Assembly: GCF_018138715.1 (NCBI RefSeq)
Contig: NZ_JAGSHX010000006.1
Span: 10,044,001-10,108,000, forward strand
Source: Streptomyces asiaticus
GTDB taxonomy: Bacteria; Actinomycetota; Actinomycetes; Streptomycetales; Streptomycetaceae
Reading direction: 5' to 3'
Length of the DNA stretch: 64,000 nt
Part shown: positions 10,997 through 18,168 of the stretch, in pieces
How positions within the stretch are numbered: position 1 is the stretch's first letter
Layout: the number at the start of each line of letters is the position of its first letter
Notes under the pieces: model-generated
Databases searched by the model: none
Told to the model about the DNA's origin: nothing
The model's input: only the letters and a program-made list of their open reading frames with translations
Made by a program: the position numbers and the translations under genes

Positions 10997-11300
10997 GTGA
11001 GTGTGGTGCTGATCGCGGCGTCCTCGGTGGTGGCCGGCGCCCGCTCGTACACGGCGATCGGGCAATGGGCCGCTGCGGCCCCGCGGACCACCCTGGCCCG
11101 GCCGGGTACACGGGTCGTCGGCGCCTTCGCGGTGGGTATCGCGCCCAGCGCCGCGACCATACGCCGAGTGCTGGAGCGGGTCTGCCCAGGTGGGCCGGTC
11201 GGCGTGGCCGGTGGCGATCCGGCCGGGGCCACCACACTCGCGGCGGGCGGCAAGAGTGCCCGCGGCTCCCGCAACGGCCACGTCCGCACATCCGCCGGCC
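10997..11300 (+). pseudogene. ISAs1-family transposase remnant
   Basis: The frame reads VVLIAASSVVAGARSYTAIGQWAA, then IAPSAATIRRVLERV, then KSARGSRNG. These match in order the N-terminal helper domain of ISAs1 transposases (the ...AVLAGARSF.AIAEWA... region), the PSE.TIRRVL motif and the beginning of the DGK..RGS catalytic segment. The stretch between the last two is far too short, so there is an internal deletion. The catalytic domain is missing. No terminal inverted repeats were found. A scar of past insertion. Confidence 0.55.
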
Positions 11301-11358
11301 GCGATGGCCGGCGACGGGCAGACGACCAGTCAGCTACGGGTGCCGGACTGTGCCGGGG

Positions 11359-12216
11359 TCAGTCGCCCGTCGTGAGGTGGCCGTTGACGAGCGCGAGGCT
11401 GCGGACCCGCAGGGCCGCTCTGGCCTGTTCGTCGTAGGCCTGGCCGGTCGCGTGGGCGGGCCGGAGGCGGTCGAAGAACTGGCCGGTGGTGCCTTCCAGG
11501 GCAGGATCGAGGGCGAGTCGGCGGGTGGCTTCGGCCCCGGACTCCAGGGTGTCGGCGGTGACGCCGATTTCGGACAGGACGATCTTGGTCGGCATGTAGG
11601 TGCCGGGGTGCAGGCAGGTGGCGGTCAGTTCGGTGGGCGCGAACCGTCCGGCGAGGTCGAGGCAGTGCATGATCTGCGCGAGTTTGCTCTGGCCGTAGGC
11701 GCGTGTGCCCGAGTATGCGTGCTCGAGCATGAGGTCGTCGAAGTCGAGCGGGTGCTGGCCCAGGGACGAGACGTGGACGACGCGGGCGGCGTGCTGGGTG
11801 GTCGCGGAGGCCCGCAGGAGTGGGAGCAGGTTCTCGGTGAGGACGAAGGCGGCGAGGTAGTTCACCGCGAAGCGCAGCTCATGGCCGTCGTGGCTGGTAC
11901 GGCGCTCGCGTCCGTCGGGCTCGCCGGAGCCGATGCCCGCGTTGTTCACCAGTACGTCGAGACGGTCGACGCTGCCGGCGATGGTGTCGGCCAGCCGGGC
12001 CGCCTGGGCGAGGTCGGACAGGTCGGCGGTCGCGGTGAGGGGTGGGGCGGCGCCGGTGCTTTCGATCTCGGTGGCGACCCGTTCGAGTTTGGCGGGGTCG
12101 CGGCCGTGCAGGACGAGGCGGACGTCGCGGTCGGCCGCGAGGCGCATGGCGAGGGCGCGGCCGAGGCCGTCGGTGGCGCCGGTGATCGCGATGGTCGTGG
12201 TGGTCGTGGTGGTCAT
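11359..12216 (-). CDS. Short-chain dehydrogenase/reductase (SDR)
   Basis: A 285-residue NAD(P)-dependent oxidoreductase. The cofactor motif TGATDGLG is at residues ~11-18 and VNNAGIGSG at ~90. The catalytic Tyr-Lys pair lies in AYGQSKLAQ (Y~173, K~177) with VHVSSLG before it. The layout matches the retinol-dehydrogenase-like branch of classical SDRs; substrate unknown. The ATG at 12216 has GGAGG 6-7 bases upstream and overlaps the TGA of the TetR gene (12213-12215), so the pair is co-translated. The TetR regulator probably controls both from the palindrome at 12863. Confidence 0.85.
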   Translation of the reverse strand: MTTTTTTTIAITGATDGLGRALAMRLAADRDVRLVLHGRDPAKLERVATEIESTGAAPPLTATADLSDLAQAARLADTIAGSVDRLDVLVNNAGIGSGEPDGRERRTSHDGHELRFAVNYLAAFVLTENLLPLLRASATTQHAARVVHVSSLGQHPLDFDDLMLEHAYSGTRAYGQSKLAQIMHCLDLAGRFAPTELTATCLHPGTYMPTKIVLSEIGVTADTLESGAEATRRLALDPALEGTTGQFFDRLRPAHATGQAYDEQARAALRVRSLALVNGHLTTGD

Positions 12217-12842
12217 GCCGGTTCCTCCGGAGCGGGACTGCGGGTGAGGAGGTCCATGAGGGCGTCGGCGAGGGCCTGGGGGGCCGTGTCGGCGGAGCCG
12301 GAATCGAGAGGCGGAGGTGCGGCGAGCACCTCGTACCACAGGAGGCCGAAGACGATGCGGGCGTCGAGTGCTGGTGAACGGCCTGCCGGGAAGTCGCCGC
12401 GCTCGACGGCGCGGCCCGCCAGGACCTCGAAGGCGGCACGGCGGCGGGCGAGGAACTGTTCACGGAAGCAGGCGCCGAACTCCGGGTCGATCTGCGCCTG
12501 GGCCATCAGCGTGCGCATCACGCGCATCACCGAGGGGTCCAGGCCCAGCGTGAAGGACCGGTCGAGGAACTGGCGCAGGTCTGCCGCGTAGCTGCCGTGG
12601 TCGTCGAGCCCGATCTGGACGTCGGCCTTGAGTACCAGCGCGTCGAGCAGTACGTCGGCCTTGGACGGCCACCAGCGATAGACCGTCTGCTTGCCGGTGC
12701 CTGCCCGCGCGGCGATCCCCTCCACCGTCAGGCCCTGATAGCCGGACTCGACCGTGAGCTCCCAGGCAGCGGTGAGGATCGCGGTGCGGCTGCTCTGGCT
12801 GCGCTTGCGGCCGGGTCGGACCGGCTCGGGTGCGGACGGCAT
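12213..12842 (-). CDS. TetR-family transcriptional regulator
   Basis: A 209-residue repressor-type protein. The N-terminal helix-turn-helix spans about residues 20-65: SSRTAILTAAWELTVESGYQGLTVEGIAARAGTG followed by TVYRWWPSKADVL. The C-terminal two-thirds is the helical ligand-binding domain, with ALVLKADVQIGLDDHG at its start. The start MPSAPEP at 12842 is chosen because upstream in-frame sequence lies in the operator region. It is the first gene of a two-gene unit with the SDR (ATGA overlap). A 22-bp inverted repeat 20 bp upstream is the likely autoregulatory operator. The ligand is unknown and may be the SDR substrate. Confidence 0.85.
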   Translation of the reverse strand: MPSAPEPVRPGRKRSQSSRTAILTAAWELTVESGYQGLTVEGIAARAGTGKQTVYRWWPSKADVLLDALVLKADVQIGLDDHGSYAADLRQFLDRSFTLGLDPSVMRVMRTLMAQAQIDPEFGACFREQFLARRRAAFEVLAGRAVERGDFPAGRSPALDARIVFGLLWYEVLAAPPPLDSGSADTAPQALADALMDLLTRSPAPEEPA

Positions 12843-12862
12843 GGTTCCGAGGCTACATGAAT

Positions 12863-12884
12863 CGAACCGAGACGTAACGGTTCG
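12863..12884. promoter_or_regulatory. Candidate TetR operator, CGAACCG-N8-CGGTTCG
   Basis: A perfect 7-bp inverted repeat with an 8-bp spacer, ending 20 bp upstream of the TetR gene start and within its likely promoter. Its size and position match autoregulatory TetR operators. The assignment to this TetR is inference. Confidence 0.55.
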
Positions 12885-12984
12885 CAATCGAGGCCGTGGG
12901 CGGCCGCGTCCCCGATCCGTGCCGCACCAGCCCCTGCCGACGCCTCCGCGCCGCCCATCGCCCGCGCGGTCAGCTCGGTGACGT

Positions 12985-13141
12985 GTGTGCTGGCGTTGCG
13001 CAGGCTGGCCACTTCGGCAAGGGCTGGGTCACCAACGGCGAACTCACCTACCCGGGTGGCGTCAAGGGCCCGCTGCCCATCGTGGTGATGCTGCACGGCA
13101 GCGGGCTCAATGACATGAACCAAACCGTGGTGGATCAGTAG
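12985..13141 (+). pseudogene. N-terminal fragment of an alpha/beta hydrolase
   Basis: The frame contains GELTYPGGVKGPLPIVVMLHGSG followed by NDMNQTVVDQ and a stop. This is the beta-strand and oxyanion HGSG region that opens many alpha/beta hydrolases. The catalytic serine domain is absent, and the fragment ends where the GH6 gene begins on the other strand, so the gene was cut by the rearrangement that placed GH6 here. There is no start or ribosome binding site. Confidence 0.5.
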
Positions 13142-14100
13142 CCGTAGATCATCTTGTAGGCGGCCTCGGGGAGGAACTGTCCGGCCGAGGAGCCGGCTCC
13201 GACGCCGCAATTGCCGTCGGACTCGCCCGGGACCTTGATCCACAAGAGCATCTCGGCGCCTCCGCCCAGCTGGGTGGGGGCGCCGATACGGCGGCCCGAG
13301 GGATTGCACCACTGGCCGTTGGAGCCGTTGCCGTTGCGGCTGGTGTCCACGACGAACGGCTTGGTGTAGCCGTAGCGGGCGTTGAGTTCACTGTTGACGG
13401 CGTTGCCGTAGGCGGTGTTCTCGGCCGTGGTGAAGTAGTTGGAGACGTTGAGGGAGAAGCCGTGGGCCTGTCGGAGGCCGGCTTCGTGGAGTCGCCGGGC
13501 CATGGTCGCCGGGTCCGCCCAGCCCGGGTTGCCGGCGTCGAGGTAGACCCAGGTGTTGGGGGCCTGACGGTTGAACTGGGCGAGGGCACCGGTGAGCATG
13601 CCCTCGCGTTCGTCGATCTGAGCCTGGGTCATGCAACCGTAGTCCCCGAGAGAGTCGGGTTCGAGGATGACGACAGCCGGGCGGTTGGCGATCCCGCCGG
13701 CGAACTGGGCGATCCAGGTCGCGTAGGCGGACGGCGAAGCGGCCCCGCCCGCGGAGTGCCCGCCGCAGTAGTCGCGGTTGTATATGTTGTAGGCGACGAG
13801 AATGGGTAGTTTGTCACCATTATCCGCGGCGCCCACGTATGCGCCGGTGGCGGTGCCGATGGTGCCGCTCCAGGAGCCGAACCAGCGGGCCGTCGGGGTA
13901 TTGGCGATGGAGGCGTTGATCGCGGGCGTCCGGCCGTCGCCGGGGTTGGCGGCGACCCACCTCTTCGCGCTGGAGTCGGGGTCCACGTAGAACCCGTTGG
14001 TCATGGTGGTCGGGTCGGCCGCGTGGGCGGACGGTGCGATGGCGAGCGCCAGCGGTAGAGCGAAGAGCGCTGCCACCAGGGCGCGGAGCCTGTGGCGCAT
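13135..14100 (-). CDS. Secreted GH6 endo-1,4-beta-glucanase (cellulase)
   Basis: A 321-residue secreted enzyme. A Sec signal peptide covers residues 1-27 (MRHRLRALVAALFALPLALA, cleavage after AHA). A single GH6 catalytic domain follows: ARWFGSWSG, VAYNIYNRDYCGGHSAGG, VVILEPDSLGDYGC (the conserved catalytic Asp region), WVYLDAGNPGW, and LLWIKVPGESDGNC near the end. No cellulose-binding module is present, whereas many Streptomyces GH6 enzymes carry one. It should cleave internal cellulose bonds outside the cell. A perfect CebR box lies 146 bp upstream, implying induction by cellobiose or cellotriose. A GAGG lies 8 bases before ATG 14100. Confidence 0.9.
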   Translation of the reverse strand: MRHRLRALVAALFALPLALAIAPSAHAADPTTMTNGFYVDPDSSAKRWVAANPGDGRTPAINASIANTPTARWFGSWSGTIGTATGAYVGAADNGDKLPILVAYNIYNRDYCGGHSAGGAASPSAYATWIAQFAGGIANRPAVVILEPDSLGDYGCMTQAQIDEREGMLTGALAQFNRQAPNTWVYLDAGNPGWADPATMARRLHEAGLRQAHGFSLNVSNYFTTAENTAYGNAVNSELNARYGYTKPFVVDTSRNGNGSNGQWCNPSGRRIGAPTQLGGGAEMLLWIKVPGESDGNCGVGAGSSAGQFLPEAAYKMIYGY

Positions 14101-14245
14101 GACTGTACCTCGGTTTCCTGGCAGGGGTGCGTCGCACGCTCTCGGTCATGAGTGAGCGACGCGCTGAGGAAGTGCGGTGGTACGAGGCCCCGTTGTGCCT
14201 GACGACTCTCCGGCTGGGACGACCGGGCGAAGGTCGCTGCGAATA

Positions 14246-14259
14246 TGGGAGCGCTCCCA
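14246..14259. promoter_or_regulatory. CebR box TGGGAGCGCTCCCA
   Basis: An exact match to the 14-bp palindromic operator of the cellobiose-responsive repressor CebR known from Streptomyces. It lies 146 bp upstream of the GH6 cellulase start. A second half-like copy, GAAGCGCTCCCC, follows at about 14263-14274. The cebR gene is not in this window. Confidence 0.85.
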
Positions 14260-14374
14260 TTTGAAGCGCTCCCCATCGCGCTGAGAGCAATTGGGGTGTG
14301 GGGGTATCGTGTTGCGGGCTGGTGAAGCTGTCAAGGGTCGACGTACAACTCGCCCTTCACAGGGCGAGCACGCG

Positions 14375-14850
14375 GTGCGCCGGCAGCCGACGCTCGACGA
14401 GGTGACCGGTCTCCCGCTCCGTGGCTTTGCGCGCGATCAACAACGCACCGCACGTCAGCCGCGCCAAACGCGAGGCGGTCGAGCGGGCCGTCCGGCAACT
14501 CGGTTGGGTACCCAACCGCGATCTGCGGGCGTCTGGACACCGAGGCCGGACGCGCCCGGTACCGCGGCTACCGGGACGCCATGCTGGCGGGCGGCCTCGA
14601 TCCGTCCCGCCGCAGGAGGGGGACTTCGCCGAGCCCAGCGGAGCCGCCGCCGTGGCCGCACTGCTGGCGAACACCCCGACGTGGGCGGGGCGTTCGCCGC
14701 CAACGACAACATGGGCGCCGCGTCCCCCGAGCGCCGGCTGCGGCGGGAGCGCCGCGCGAGGCCGGCCGACTGGTGCCCGCCGACATTGCGACGACCAGCG
14801 GCGGACCTCACCGTGGTCGTAATGCCGCCCGCCCGGAAGAGCATGCGGCG
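14375..14850 (+). pseudogene. LacI-family regulator, decayed
   Basis: Pieces of a LacI-type repressor appear in order but in different frames. First is a helix 1 segment (RQPTLDEV at ~14380), then a shifted frame with RAINNAPHVSRAKREAVERAV and GWVPN (HTH helix 2 and hinge). After a deletion of most of the ligand domain come RARYRGYRDAMLAGGLDP and FAEPSGAAAVAALLANTP. At least two frameshifts and one large deletion make it dead. It is divergent from the GH6 gene, where its living relatives would regulate a glycosidase. Confidence 0.65.
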
Positions 14851-15023
14851 AATGGAAGACAGTGGGCCGGCAGACCGCCGCTGGCCGAGGTGGATGACCC
14901 CGGGCCGCAGCGGCGGTCTGGAACCGCAGGGCGGGCGACGTCGTCTGCTTGACGTGCCGGGGTGTGGGCGTTGGTCAAGTGAGGGGGCGAGAGTGCAGCC
15001 TCCGTCGGCGATCTCGGGCCGTG

Positions 15024-15034
15024 ACATGGGATGT
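15024..15034. promoter_or_regulatory. Palindromic box ACATGGGATGT (copy 1)
   Basis: An exact copy of the 11-bp motif (arms ACAT/ATGT, 3-bp centre) shared with the promoter regions of the two GH54-headed operons. It lies 188 bp upstream of the GntR-type regulator gene. It is a candidate binding site for that regulator. Confidence 0.5.
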
Positions 15035-15166
15035 GTTCATTCGAGCGCAGTCGAACGACCACACTATGGTTCGGGTGGCAGGACCGCACTTTCGCAGATG
15101 AAGGCCGAAGAGCATGGCCATCGAACGAGTGAGGGTTCCCATGAAGGGCTTCCCGTCCCTTTTGGA

Positions 15167-15177
15167 ACATGGGAGGT
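15167..15177. promoter_or_regulatory. Box ACATGGGAGGT (copy 2, one mismatch)
   Basis: A one-mismatch copy of the shared 11-bp motif, 45 bp upstream of the GntR-type gene start, where a repressor would overlap the promoter. With the exact copy at 15024 this suggests autoregulation. Inference from position and repetition only. Confidence 0.4.
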
Positions 15178-15221
15178 CCTGTTAGCGTGGCATGGGCGAG
15201 CAGGGAGTGTGGAGTCTGCCT

Positions 15222-15971
15222 ATGTCATTGACCGACAAGGCAATCGCCCGCATCAGGGAGCTGATCCAGTCCGGTGAACTGCCGCCGGGCGCCAAGTTGC
15301 CGCCCGAGCAGCAGCTGGCCACGGAGCTCGGTCTGTCCAGGAACCTGATGCGTGAGGCGGTCAGAGCGCTTGTTGTCGCGCGGGTCCTGGATGTCAGGCG
15401 GGGCGACGGGACCTATGTGACGAGTCTGGAGCCCGCGCTGCTGCTCGAGGGGCTGAGTTCGGCGGTGGAACTGCTCCACGGCGACACCCTGCTGGAACTG
15501 ACCGAAGTGCGCAGACTCTTCGAGCCCATCGCCACGAGGCTTGCCGCCACCCGGATCTCCGACGACGACCTCGTCGGGGTCAGACACCACCTTGACGCGA
15601 TGAGGGCCGCCCGCGACGATGTCGAGCTGCTCAACGAGCACGACGCCGCCTTCCACAGCGCGGTTGTCGCAGCCGCCGGGAACAGGACCCTGGCCACGCT
15701 GCTGGAGGGCATCTCCAGCCGCACCCTGCGCGGCCGGGTCTGGCGCGGCATGGTCGACGACCATGCCGGTGACCGGACCATCGCCGAGCACGAGGCGATC
15801 TACGCCGCCCTGCTGCGCAGGGACTCGGCACTGGCCGAGGCCGCGGCGCTGATGCATGTGAGCACGACGGAGCAGTGGCTGCGTCAGCACCTGGACCACG
15901 GCGAGAGTTCAAGCCGACCGGGTCCGGCCGGCGACAAGACGTCGTGGCGGAGTGACGCCGTACGAGAATGA
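15222..15971 (+). CDS. GntR-family regulator, FadR subfamily (FCD domain)
   Basis: A 249-residue regulator. The winged HTH spans residues 5-75: IARIRELIQSGELPPGAKLPPEQQLATELGLSRNLMREAVRAL, then GDGTYVT for the wing. An FCD ligand domain follows, with the usual metal-site pattern of Asp/His residues (EHDAAFHSAVVAAAGN, then EHEAIYAAL and a late MHVSTTEQWL). ATG 15222 is chosen because GGAG lies 7 bases upstream; an earlier in-frame ATG at 15192 lacks this. Such proteins sense sugars, sugar acids or other small acids. It converges with the first glycosidase operon and has two copies of the shared palindrome upstream, making it the prime candidate for controlling the locus. Confidence 0.85.
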   Translation: MSLTDKAIARIRELIQSGELPPGAKLPPEQQLATELGLSRNLMREAVRALVVARVLDVRRGDGTYVTSLEPALLLEGLSSAVELLHGDTLLELTEVRRLFEPIATRLAATRISDDDLVGVRHHLDAMRAARDDVELLNEHDAAFHSAVVAAAGNRTLATLLEGISSRTLRGRVWRGMVDDHAGDRTIAEHEAIYAALLRRDSALAEAAALMHVSTTEQWLRQHLDHGESSSRPGPAGDKTSWRSDAVRE

Positions 15972-16036
15972 CCGGCAGTGCAAAGACGCGCATCACCCGG
16001 CTCGTCGATGGTGCTGCGCATCCAGCCGGACGGGAT

Positions 16037-18085
16037 TCAGGAGGTCCGCTGCCTCTTTGCGGCGCCGTTCGACACCGATGCGACATGCCCGGCTTCGGCG
16101 CGCAGTCCGGGTTCGATGCCGGCCTGTTCCATGACCTGGCGCGCTGCCGTCGGCCAGTTTGCGCCGCTCACCTTGACGTTACCGCTCAGGACGTTGTTGT
16201 GCGGTGCGCCGGTCGCCACCTGGGTCGCGCCGGTGTTGTACCAGTTCTCCGAGAACGTGCTGTCATTGGTGTTATTGGTTCCGCTGGCGTTGGTGAAGGC
16301 CCACACGCCGGCGTCCTGGATCACGTTGTGCCGGAGTGCGAGGTAGCGGGAGCCCTCGTCCAGGTAGAGACCGACGGTGTTGTGGTTGTCGTAGATGTAG
16401 TTGCCCTCCATGACGGTTCCGGGGCTTGCCGACAGGTTGTACAGGCTCCCGCCGTCGTGGAAGACCTTCTTGGTGCCGTGGATCAGGTTGTAGCGGATGA
16501 CGTTGTCCGAGAGCGTCGTCGGCGAGGTGTAGACCGGCTGGTAGTCGTACAGGCCGCGGTTCTTGTAGTCCGTGCTGCCGCCGGGGTCGTTGGCGCCCCA
16601 GCCCCAGCCGACGTCGATGCCGTCGTAGGCGAGGTCGGAGACCTCGTTGTGCTCGATCGCCGCGTGGGTGACGTAGGTGGACAGGATGCCGGACATGTCC
16701 TTGTAGTCCTGGGCGACCTTAGTCACCAGGTTGTCCGTGATGGTGATGTCCTTGTTGGTCATCGCGGGGTTCGAGGGGTGGTGGGCGTCGGGCTGCACGC
16801 CGCCGGCCACGATGCCCGCGCCGGAGTCTTCGATGAAGGTGTTGCCGTGGACGGTGATTCCGGATGTGCCGAGGCCGACGCCGGAGGCATGGGCGTTCGC
16901 GTCGTTGCCGATGCCCAGGGCCACCTGGCCCAGGTGGGTGAAGGTGTCCCCGGTGAAGGTGATCTCGGTTGCCGCCGAGACCTGCACGGCCGCCGGTATC
17001 TGGTGCCAGCCGTTGCGGGCGCCTTCGAACAGCCGGCAGCCGGACTGACAGGACGTGAGAAAGTCGGTGGGCTGGGGGTACGCGGACGGGATGAAGGCGC
17101 CGTTCTGCTGGTTGGCGTAGCCGGTCGAGGTGCCCGGCTGGAGCCAGGTGGAGTGCTCGAAGCGGACACCCTCGATGGTCATGTTCCGGACCGGGTTGTC
17201 GTAGGTGCCTCCGATCTGGAGCAGCGAGGTGAGCTGCGGCAGTTCGATGTCGCTGTCGTCCGGGTCCTGGCCGGCGGGTGCTTTGTAGTAGAGGAGGCCC
17301 GCGTCCGGGTCGAGGTACCACTGGCCCGCGGTCTTGAGGAAGGAGGAGGAGTTCTCCAGCAGGAGGGTGCCACCGGCGAAGGGTTTGGCGATGGTGTCGT
17401 AGCCCCAGTTGTTGTTGTTCCAGGCCGGCTGCTGCATGGTGATGGTGGTGCCGCTGATGCTCTGCACGGGCGCGTACCGGTCGGTGAAGGAGTTCTGGCT
17501 CTCCACTTCGATGCGGTTCTGCCGGGGCAGTGAGGCGAGGTAGTTCAGGGCGGGGTTGACGATGGTCAGCCCGGCCTGCGTCACCCTGACGTCGTTGCGC
17601 GAGATGGTGATCGAGGCGCGGGGTGCGAGGGTGCCGTCCACATAGAGCTGCCGTGAATCCTTGCCTTTCGGCACCTGTGCGACGTAGATGTTCGACGCCG
17701 CGTTCTGGAGTTGCCAGCCGGTCACCCGCCGGCCGCCGGACACGACGGGTGCTTCGCCGGGCTGCGCCCTCCAGGTGACGGTGTGGCCGTTGCGGCCCGA
17801 GTCGGCGCTGCTGAGCTTCCAGGGTTGTGTCAGGCGGTAGGTGCCGCCGGACAACTCCACGACCACGTCGGACGTGTCCGACAGGCCACGCGCGAGGCGC
17901 TGGGCCCGGGCGAGGGTGGCCAGGGGGTGCTCTGCTGTGCCCTGGTTGCGGTCGCTTCCCTCGGGGGCTACGACGATCGTGGCGACGCGGGCGACCGAGG
18001 CGTTCGCGGGAGTCGGGGTGAGGGCGGTGAGGGCGGTAGCGGCCGCGGCGAGGGCCGCGAGGGCCATTCCTGGATTTCGACGCAT
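16037..18085 (-). CDS. Secreted right-handed parallel beta-helix glycosidase, GH141-like
   Basis: A 682-residue secreted protein. The signal peptide is MRRNPGMALAALAAAATALT, cleaved near ANA-SVA. The N-terminal region contains VVAPEGSDRNQGTAEHPLATLARAQ and TWRAQPGEAPVVSGGRRVTGW, typical of GH141-type and related beta-helix enzymes. Many beta-helix turns follow (NMTIEGVRFEHST, ITFTGDTFTHLG, IEHNEVSDLAYDGIDVGWG). Characterised GH141 members are an alpha-L-fucosidase acting on rhamnogalacturonan II and a xylanase. The alternative ATG at 18172 overlaps the stop of the upstream gene (ATGA) and would add 29 residues before the signal, so translational coupling is possible. It is the last gene of the GH54-headed operon. 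Confidence 0.75.
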   Translation of the reverse strand: MRRNPGMALAALAAAATALTALTPTPANASVARVATIVVAPEGSDRNQGTAEHPLATLARAQRLARGLSDTSDVVVELSGGTYRLTQPWKLSSADSGRNGHTVTWRAQPGEAPVVSGGRRVTGWQLQNAASNIYVAQVPKGKDSRQLYVDGTLAPRASITISRNDVRVTQAGLTIVNPALNYLASLPRQNRIEVESQNSFTDRYAPVQSISGTTITMQQPAWNNNNWGYDTIAKPFAGGTLLLENSSSFLKTAGQWYLDPDAGLLYYKAPAGQDPDDSDIELPQLTSLLQIGGTYDNPVRNMTIEGVRFEHSTWLQPGTSTGYANQQNGAFIPSAYPQPTDFLTSCQSGCRLFEGARNGWHQIPAAVQVSAATEITFTGDTFTHLGQVALGIGNDANAHASGVGLGTSGITVHGNTFIEDSGAGIVAGGVQPDAHHPSNPAMTNKDITITDNLVTKVAQDYKDMSGILSTYVTHAAIEHNEVSDLAYDGIDVGWGWGANDPGGSTDYKNRGLYDYQPVYTSPTTLSDNVIRYNLIHGTKKVFHDGGSLYNLSASPGTVMEGNYIYDNHNTVGLYLDEGSRYLALRHNVIQDAGVWAFTNASGTNNTNDSTFSENWYNTGATQVATGAPHNNVLSGNVKVSGANWPTAARQVMEQAGIEPGLRAEAGHVASVSNGAAKRQRTS

Positions 18086-18168
18086 GTCTGGTCCCGGGGT
18101 TGAAGTGGTGGAGTCGGTCAGCGACGGCCGGTCCGTGCCGTGTGGTGGGGCAAGTGGATCAGGCGCGT

